Origin: Kitasatospora sp. NBC_00458
GTDB lineage: Bacteria > Actinomycetota > Actinomycetes > Streptomycetales > Streptomycetaceae
Direction: 5' to 3'
Assembly (NCBI RefSeq): GCF_036013975.1
Contig: NZ_CP107904.1
Coordinates: forward strand, 4,341,001 to 4,405,000
DNA length: 64,000 nucleotides
Shown here: positions 59,394-64,000 of the stretch, piece after piece
Layout: every line of letters begins with the position of its first letter
Position numbering within the stretch: position 1 is the stretch's first letter
Position numbers and translations under genes: made by a program
Notes under the pieces: model-generated
What the model was told of the DNA's origin: nothing
What the model saw: only the letters and a program-made list of their open reading frames with translations
Database searches by the model: none

Positions 59394-61055
59394 CTACTCC
59401 TTGCCGAGCAGGGAGACGTCCAGCCGCTCCGCCGCGTAGTCGGCGCGGATCACCTTCTTGTCGAACTTGCCGACCGAGGTCTTCGGCACCGCCTCGACCA
59501 GCGCCCAGCGCTCCGGCAGCTGCCAGGAGGCGATCCGGCCCGCCAGGAACGCCCGCAGCTCCGCGAGACCGGCCGTGGCACCCGGGCGGAGCACCACGGT
59601 GGCCAGCGGCCGCTCGCCCCACTTCTCGTCCGGGACCGCCACCACCGCGGCCTCGGCGACCTCGGGGTGGGCCATCAGGTGGTTCTCCAGGTCCACCGAG
59701 GAGATCCACTCGCCGCCGGACTTGATCACGTCCTTGGCCCGGTCGGTGAGGGTCAGGTAGCCGTCGGCGGTGATGGTGCCGACGTCACCGGTGCGCAGCC
59801 AGCCGTCCTCGGAGAACTTGTCGTCCGGGCGCTCCGGGTCGTTGCCCGCGCCCCCGTAGTACGCCCCGGCGATCCACGGCCCGCGCACCTCCAGCTCGCC
59901 CGCCGAGGCGCCGTCGTGCGGCATCCGCTCGCCGCCCGGGCCGATCAGCCGGGCCTCGACGGAGGCCGGGAAGACGCCCTGGGTGACCCGGTACGGCCAC
60001 TCCTCCTCCGGGGTGAGCCCGCCCGGCGGCTGGGCGAAGGAGCCGAGCGGCGAGGTCTCGGTCATCCCCCAGGCGTGCACGACCCGGATCCCGTGGCGCT
60101 CCTCGTAGCCCTGCATCAGCGACGGCGGGCAGGCCGAACCGCCGATGACCACCATGCGCAGGCTGGACGTGTCGTAGTCGCCGGCGTCCAGTTCGTCCAG
60201 CAGGCCGCTCCAGATGGTCGGCACCGCGGCGCTGACGGTGGGCCGGACCGCGGCGATCATCGCGGCCATCGGCTTGGGCTGGAGGAAGCGGTCCGGCATC
60301 AGCAGGCTCGCGCCGGACATGAAGGCGGCGTGCGGGATGCCCCAGGCGTTGACGTGGAACATCGGGACGACCGGCAGCGCGGTGTCGCGCGGGGTGAAGG
60401 CGAAGTTGTCGCCGGTGTTCACCTGGAGACAGTGCAGGTAGACCGAGCGGTGGCTGTAGAGCACGCCCTTCGGGTCACCGGTGGTGCCGGAGGTGTAGCA
60501 GAGCACGGCGGCCTGGCGCTCGTCGAGGTCGGTGAGCCACGGGTAGGAGGCCGGCCGGCCGGCGATCAGCTCCTCGTAGTCGTGCACGGTGCCCGCGAAA
60601 CCGTCCAGCACGGAACGGTCGCCGGGGCCGCTGACCACGATGTGCCGCAGCGTCGGGTTGAGCTCCGGGAGGACCGCGGCCAGCAGCGGCAGGACGGTGC
60701 CGTTGACGATGACGACCCGGTCGGCGGCGTGGTTGACGATGAACGACAGCTGGTTCGGCGGGAGCCGCAGGTTCAGCGTGTGCAGCACCGCGCCCATCGC
60801 CGGCACCGCCAGGTACGCCTCCAGGTGCTCCGCGTTGTTCCACATCAGGGTCGCGACCCGGTCGTCCGCCGTCACGCCGAGCTCGTCCCGCAGCGCCCAC
60901 GCCAGCTGCGCGGCCCGCGCGCCCACCTCCGCGTACGTGCGGACCACCGGGCCGGTCCCGTCCCAGGTGGTGACGGTCGAGCGCCCGTGGATGGTCGACC
61001 CGTGCTCCAGGATCCTGGCGACGGTGAGCGGTACGTCCTGCATCGTGCTGAACAC
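59394..61055 (-). CDS. long-chain acyl-CoA synthetase (AMP-binding family)
   Basis: A 553-residue adenylating enzyme that activates fatty acids to CoA thioesters. Core motifs are YTSGTTGDPKGVLYSH (P-loop-like), VPMFHVNAWGIPH, HAWGMTETSPLG, GWLRTGDVGTITADGYLTL, DRAKDVIKSGGEWISSVDLE and the catalytic Lys in KTSVGKFDKK. GTG 61055 has GAGGAGG upstream. It resembles the medium/long-chain FadD group by HVNAWG and DVIKSGGEWIS. It is monocistronic. Confidence 0.94.
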   Translation of the reverse strand: MFSTMQDVPLTVARILEHGSTIHGRSTVTTWDGTGPVVRTYAEVGARAAQLAWALRDELGVTADDRVATLMWNNAEHLEAYLAVPAMGAVLHTLNLRLPPNQLSFIVNHAADRVVIVNGTVLPLLAAVLPELNPTLRHIVVSGPGDRSVLDGFAGTVHDYEELIAGRPASYPWLTDLDERQAAVLCYTSGTTGDPKGVLYSHRSVYLHCLQVNTGDNFAFTPRDTALPVVPMFHVNAWGIPHAAFMSGASLLMPDRFLQPKPMAAMIAAVRPTVSAAVPTIWSGLLDELDAGDYDTSSLRMVVIGGSACPPSLMQGYEERHGIRVVHAWGMTETSPLGSFAQPPGGLTPEEEWPYRVTQGVFPASVEARLIGPGGERMPHDGASAGELEVRGPWIAGAYYGGAGNDPERPDDKFSEDGWLRTGDVGTITADGYLTLTDRAKDVIKSGGEWISSVDLENHLMAHPEVAEAAVVAVPDEKWGERPLATVVLRPGATAGLAELRAFLAGRIASWQLPERWALVEAVPKTSVGKFDKKVIRADYAAERLDVSLLGKE

Positions 61056-61467
61056 GGGTCCTCCTCGACCTGGGCGGCACTGCGGCTGCTGCTGCCCCTG
61101 ACTCCCGCCCCCGGCCGCCGGGCGGCTACTGGGCGGTAATGCGGGCAACCGAGCCCGATTGTGCCCGGCCACCTGCCCGATGTCAGCATCCCGGCCCCGT
61201 TGCCCCCGTCACGACTTCATCCCGGTCGCCGCGGGCCGACCGCTGCCCGGGGTCCGCGGACCGCCGCGCCGCAGCCGTCCCACCGCCTGCGGCGCCGGGG
61301 GCCGGGGCCCGGGCGGAGCCGCTCGGCGCCGGGGGACCGGGGTACGCGGCCCGGAGTCCGCGGCCCCGGGCGCACCGCACCTCCCCTCCCCTCCCCGGTT
61401 CCGATACTCCCGGCACTCCGACCGGAGGGGGCCGAGGTGCGGGCGGAACGGGCGGGATACTGGGGCC
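61056..61467. other. 412-bp intergenic stretch without a convincing gene
   Basis: It must hold the promoter of the acyl-CoA ligase (minus) and of the small CxxC gene (plus). GATACT at 61456-61461 is 6 nt before ATG 61468 and could be a leaderless -10 box. ORFs in all frames are long only because stops are rare at this GC. Confidence 0.4.
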
Positions 61468-61665
61468 ATGGGTGACGGACGTGGCGAAAGACGGGCGGGG
61501 CGGGGGCCGGTCGACTTTCGGATGCCGTGCCCGTGCTGCTCGGGCGGGATGCGGACGCAGGCACGGGTGGGGGTCCGAGGGGACCGGACCGGGACGGGCT
61601 ACATCCCGGAGACCTGCCGCTACTGCGAGGGACGCGGCTGGCTGACCCTCGCACTGAAGGAATGA
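61468..61665 (+). CDS. small zinc-ribbon-like CxxC protein
   Basis: A 65-residue protein with FRMPCPCCSGGMRTQ and ETCRYCEGRGWLTL. The two Cys pairs and the CxxCxGxGW form recall DnaJ-type zinc modules. ATG 61468 is chosen since the Cys core and codon bias begin near it. A likely zinc-binding protein of unknown partner. Confidence 0.75.
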   Translation: MGDGRGERRAGRGPVDFRMPCPCCSGGMRTQARVGVRGDRTGTGYIPETCRYCEGRGWLTLALKE

Positions 61666-61928
61666 CGGGCCGACAGGCGGCCGGACCGGCAGGCGACTCG
61701 CGACCGTCGCCGTCGGCGGCCCGCGGCTGCCCGCGTCGGCGCCCGGGCCGCACTCGTACGCGGTGATGACCGGCTGAAGCCCGGGCCCGGAGTTCTGGGT
61801 CCGGAGTTCTGGGTCCGGCGCCCACGAGCAGACGGCCGAGGTGGAGGCGCCCACGGAGCCCGGCACCTCGCGCTCCCGCCCGGTCGCCCCGTCGCGCCCC
61901 GGCGGGGCGACGGCGGGGCGACGGCCGG

Positions 61929-62807
61929 TCAGCCGGCCAGCGGCGCGTCGACCTGGTTGCGGTCCACGGTGAGCGTCGCGCCGCCGTACGTCTCCTCGAC
62001 GTTGCCGCGGTACTGGTGGACGCGCTGGTGGTCGGCCCAGAGCTCGGGGCTGAGCGGCCCGCCCCCGACGGTGTCGGCGTGGTCGTCCCAGCGCGCGTAC
62101 CAGAGGGTGTCGGGCAGCGGCGAGCTGCCGGCCCGCGCGGCCGCCGCGAGGTCGGCGATGCCGGAGTCGAGGCTGGAGTAGAAGCCGGACCGGTAGCCGG
62201 CCGTGTGCAGGCCCTGGGTCCAGCCGAGGGTGAAGTCGACGACGGCCTGACCGCAGGCGGGGTCGCTCATCGGGTAGGCCTCGATGTCCAGGAAGACCGG
62301 GCTGCCCCCGCCGAGCCCGACCGCCTGCAGGCCGCCGACCGCCTCGGCCGCCTCCTCGCGGCCCTGCTGGACGGCGCGGGCCGGGTCGATCCGCTTCGGC
62401 TTGCGCTTCAGGTCGCTGCACGGCGCCTGCAGGCCGACGTGGACGGGCAGGAACCGCCACCCCATCTCGCGGGCCTGCCGGACCCAGTCGGCGGTGAGCC
62501 GCGGCTGGGTGCAGCCGCGCTGGCCTCCGCTGGTGTAGATGCCGAGCGCGCCGTACGGCGAGGCTCCCCGCCAGGCGCGCAGGGTCTCCAGCGGCGGCGC
62601 GGTGCAGGCGTCGAAGGCGGCGCCGGTGTAGAGGTCACGGGTGCGGAGGGCGGGCGGCCCGAACCGGTCCGGGAGGAGGGTGGGGCGGATGCGGGGGACG
62701 GCGGCGGCCGCCGGGGCGGCCTCGTCGGCGCTCGCGCCCGGCCCTCCGGCGGCCAGCAGGAGGACGAGGGAGGCGGCGGCGAGGGCCGCGGGGCGGAGAT
62801 AGCGCAC
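61929..62807 (-). CDS. secreted DUF1906 glycoside-hydrolase-like protein
   Basis: A 292-residue exported protein. A signal peptide spans residues 1-28 (RYLRPAALAAASLVLLLAAG). The DUF1906 (Rv2525c-like) barrel follows: FDACTAPPLETLRAWRG, GALGIYTSGGQRGC, GWRFLPVHVGLQAPC, PVFLDIEAYPM (acidic strand end), GYRSGFYSSLDSGI and LWYARWDDHADTVGG, ending in VDRNQVD. It resembles GH25-type lysozymes in shape; related proteins act at the wall. GTG 62807 has AAGG upstream. Confidence 0.88.
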   Translation of the reverse strand: MRYLRPAALAAASLVLLLAAGGPGASADEAAPAAAAVPRIRPTLLPDRFGPPALRTRDLYTGAAFDACTAPPLETLRAWRGASPYGALGIYTSGGQRGCTQPRLTADWVRQAREMGWRFLPVHVGLQAPCSDLKRKPKRIDPARAVQQGREEAAEAVGGLQAVGLGGGSPVFLDIEAYPMSDPACGQAVVDFTLGWTQGLHTAGYRSGFYSSLDSGIADLAAAARAGSSPLPDTLWYARWDDHADTVGGGPLSPELWADHQRVHQYRGNVEETYGGATLTVDRNQVDAPLAG

Positions 62808-62959
62808 GCCGCCTTGATACTGACGGACCGTCGGGCGTGCCCGGCTGCCGCGCCGCACGCGCCCCGGAAGCTCACCCTTTCGGACGCACCCGTCCGTATC
62901 CGTCCCGATTTTTGTAACGAGCTTGCCGCCTAGTGGCTCCTTACGGCAAACTCGCCACT

Positions 62960-64000
62960 ATGCCCACGCCCAACCCCAGCGAAACCGCCGCCCCGATGTC
63001 GGCCACAGCCGTCGCCGAGGCCCTTGCCATGCCGCCCGCCCCCAAGGGCGAGCCCGCCGGCGAGCGCGGTGGCTGGCGACGAGGCGAGGCGCCCGGCGAC
63101 GGGCTGCCACCGGACGCACGACCCGGCCGACCGTCCGACCGACGGTTCCCGAACTTCCTGCGGCGCCCGGAGCGAATCCCGGCGCCGCTTCTCTGTCTGA
63201 CCGCGATGTTCCTGGTGCAGACCGGGATCGCCTTCTCCAAGCCCCTCTTCGGCCCGCTCGGGGTGAGCGGCACGACCTTCCTCCGGCTGAGCTTCGCGGC
63301 GGTCATCCTGCTGGCCGTCACCCGGCCGCGGCTGCGCGGTCGCCGGCCGCGCGACCTCGCGGCCGCCGCACTGCTCGGCATGGCCTCGGCCGGCATGACC
63401 CTGCTGTTCGCCGGGGCGATCGACCGGCTGCCGATGGGCACCGCCGCGACCATCGAGTTCCTCGGCCCGCTCGCGGTGGCGCTGTTCTTCGCCCGCCGCG
63501 CCAGCCATCTGCTGTGGGCGCTGCTCGCCGCCGGCGGGGTGGCGCTGCTGACGCTGCTCGGCGAGGGCGGGGAGGGGGCCGGGCTCGACCCGGTCGGCCT
63601 GGTCTACGCCTTCGGGGCGGCCGCCTGCTACGCCGCGTACATCCTGTTCACGGACAAGGTCGGGGCCGCGTTCCAGGGCTTCCAGGGGCTGGCCGTGTCG
63701 ATGACGGTCGGCGCGCTCGCGGTGGCGCCGTTCGGGCTGGGCGAGGCCTGGGACGGCCTGACCGAGCCGGGCGCCTCGCCGCTGACGCTGCTGCTCGCGG
63801 TCGCGGGGGTGTCGCTGCTGCTGCCGGTGATCCCGTACGCGCTGGAGATGACGGCACTGCGGCGGATGCCGCAGCGGGTGTTCAGCGTGCTGGTGAGCCT
63901 GGAGCCGGCGGTCAGCGCGCTGGTCGGACTGGTCGTACTGGGGCAGCTGCTGGGAGCGTCGCAGCTGGCCGGGATCGGGTGCGTGGTGGCCGCGAGCGTC
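62960..64000 (+). CDS. EamA family (DMT) transporter, RhtA-like, 3' end off window
   Basis: At least 347 residues, reading open to the right edge. A 75-residue hydrophilic N-terminus precedes about ten hydrophobic helices (LLCLTAMFLVQTGIAFSKPL, FLRLSFAAVILLAVTRP, LGMASAGMTLLFAGAIDRLP and others). MGTAATIEFLGPLAVALF and VSLEPAVSALVGLVVLGQ are the paired EamA signatures of threonine/homoserine exporters. ATG 62960 is used; an ATG at 62996 is possible. Substrate not determined. Confidence 0.9.
   Translation, partial: MPTPNPSETAAPMSATAVAEALAMPPAPKGEPAGERGGWRRGEAPGDGLPPDARPGRPSDRRFPNFLRRPERIPAPLLCLTAMFLVQTGIAFSKPLFGPLGVSGTTFLRLSFAAVILLAVTRPRLRGRRPRDLAAAALLGMASAGMTLLFAGAIDRLPMGTAATIEFLGPLAVALFFARRASHLLWALLAAGGVALLTLLGEGGEGAGLDPVGLVYAFGAAACYAAYILFTDKVGAAFQGFQGLAVSMTVGALAVAPFGLGEAWDGLTEPGASPLTLLLAVAGVSLLLPVIPYALEMTALRRMPQRVFSVLVSLEPAVSALVGLVVLGQLLGASQLAGIGCVVAASV

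Overview
This window comes from the chromosome of a high-GC filamentous actinomycete, a Streptomyces or a close relative such as Kitasatospora. The signs are extreme GC at third codon positions, frequent GTG starts, 4-nt ATGA/GTGA gene overlaps, a germacradienol/geosmin synthase, and a core block (upp, tRNA-deaminase-associated protein, tadA, two adjacent SigB-type sigma factors) in the order of the sigF-sigN region of S. coelicolor. I saw no insertion sequence, CRISPR array, rRNA or replication origin.

Layout. 1-8.6 kb: a PBP4-type carboxypeptidase (cut by the left edge), a PEP-mutase/isocitrate-lyase family enzyme overlapping an odd P450-DinB fusion, its divergent ArsR-type regulator with a 28-bp inverted repeat between them, a DinB and a two-domain VOC protein, then geosmin synthase. 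8.8-14.3 kb: an accessory island on the minus strand with an XRE/TPR regulator, a TIR-domain protein, a P-loop-like protein and a membrane protein. The last three are joined by GTGA overlaps, and the TIR and P-loop proteins share an NGP-H-GSG-Q motif. This looks like an immune or cell-death module. 14.5-25.6 kb: regulators and housekeeping genes (SDR/TetR pair with 18-bp iterated repeats, CYTH, HhH-GPD, DoxX, MFS/WYL pair, PEBP, rhomboid, HerA-like ATPase). 25.6-33 kb: the conserved core block with tRNA-Ser(CGA).

34-45 kb: an exopolysaccharide cluster, all on the plus strand, behind an AT-rich regulatory region with a perfect 9-1-9 palindrome. It encodes an Agd3-like secreted deacetylase, a PelF-type glycosyltransferase, a roughly 12-TM membrane protein, three sugar-nucleotide enzymes (one LegB-like 4,6-dehydratase), a spherulin-4/GH135 protein, a small Arg/Pro/Ala-rich ORF and a GH114 lipoprotein. 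The parts list resembles the fungal galactosaminogalactan locus and bacterial Pel loci. It suggests a partly deacetylated, hexosamine-rich matrix polymer with its own trimming hydrolases.

45-64 kb: an aldo/keto reductase, an NlpC/P60-SPFH pair, a 1,181-residue stalked surface protein, a tandem globin/flavohemoglobin, two identical tRNA-Arg(ACG), tRNA-Ser(GCT), a large PAS protein with a defective histidine-kinase core and two receivers, an acyl-CoA ligase, a small CxxC protein, a secreted DUF1906 protein and an EamA transporter cut by the right edge. Many gene ends carry strong GC-rich hairpins. Most plus-strand reading frames lying opposite minus-strand genes (and vice versa) are GC-bias shadows and were left out.
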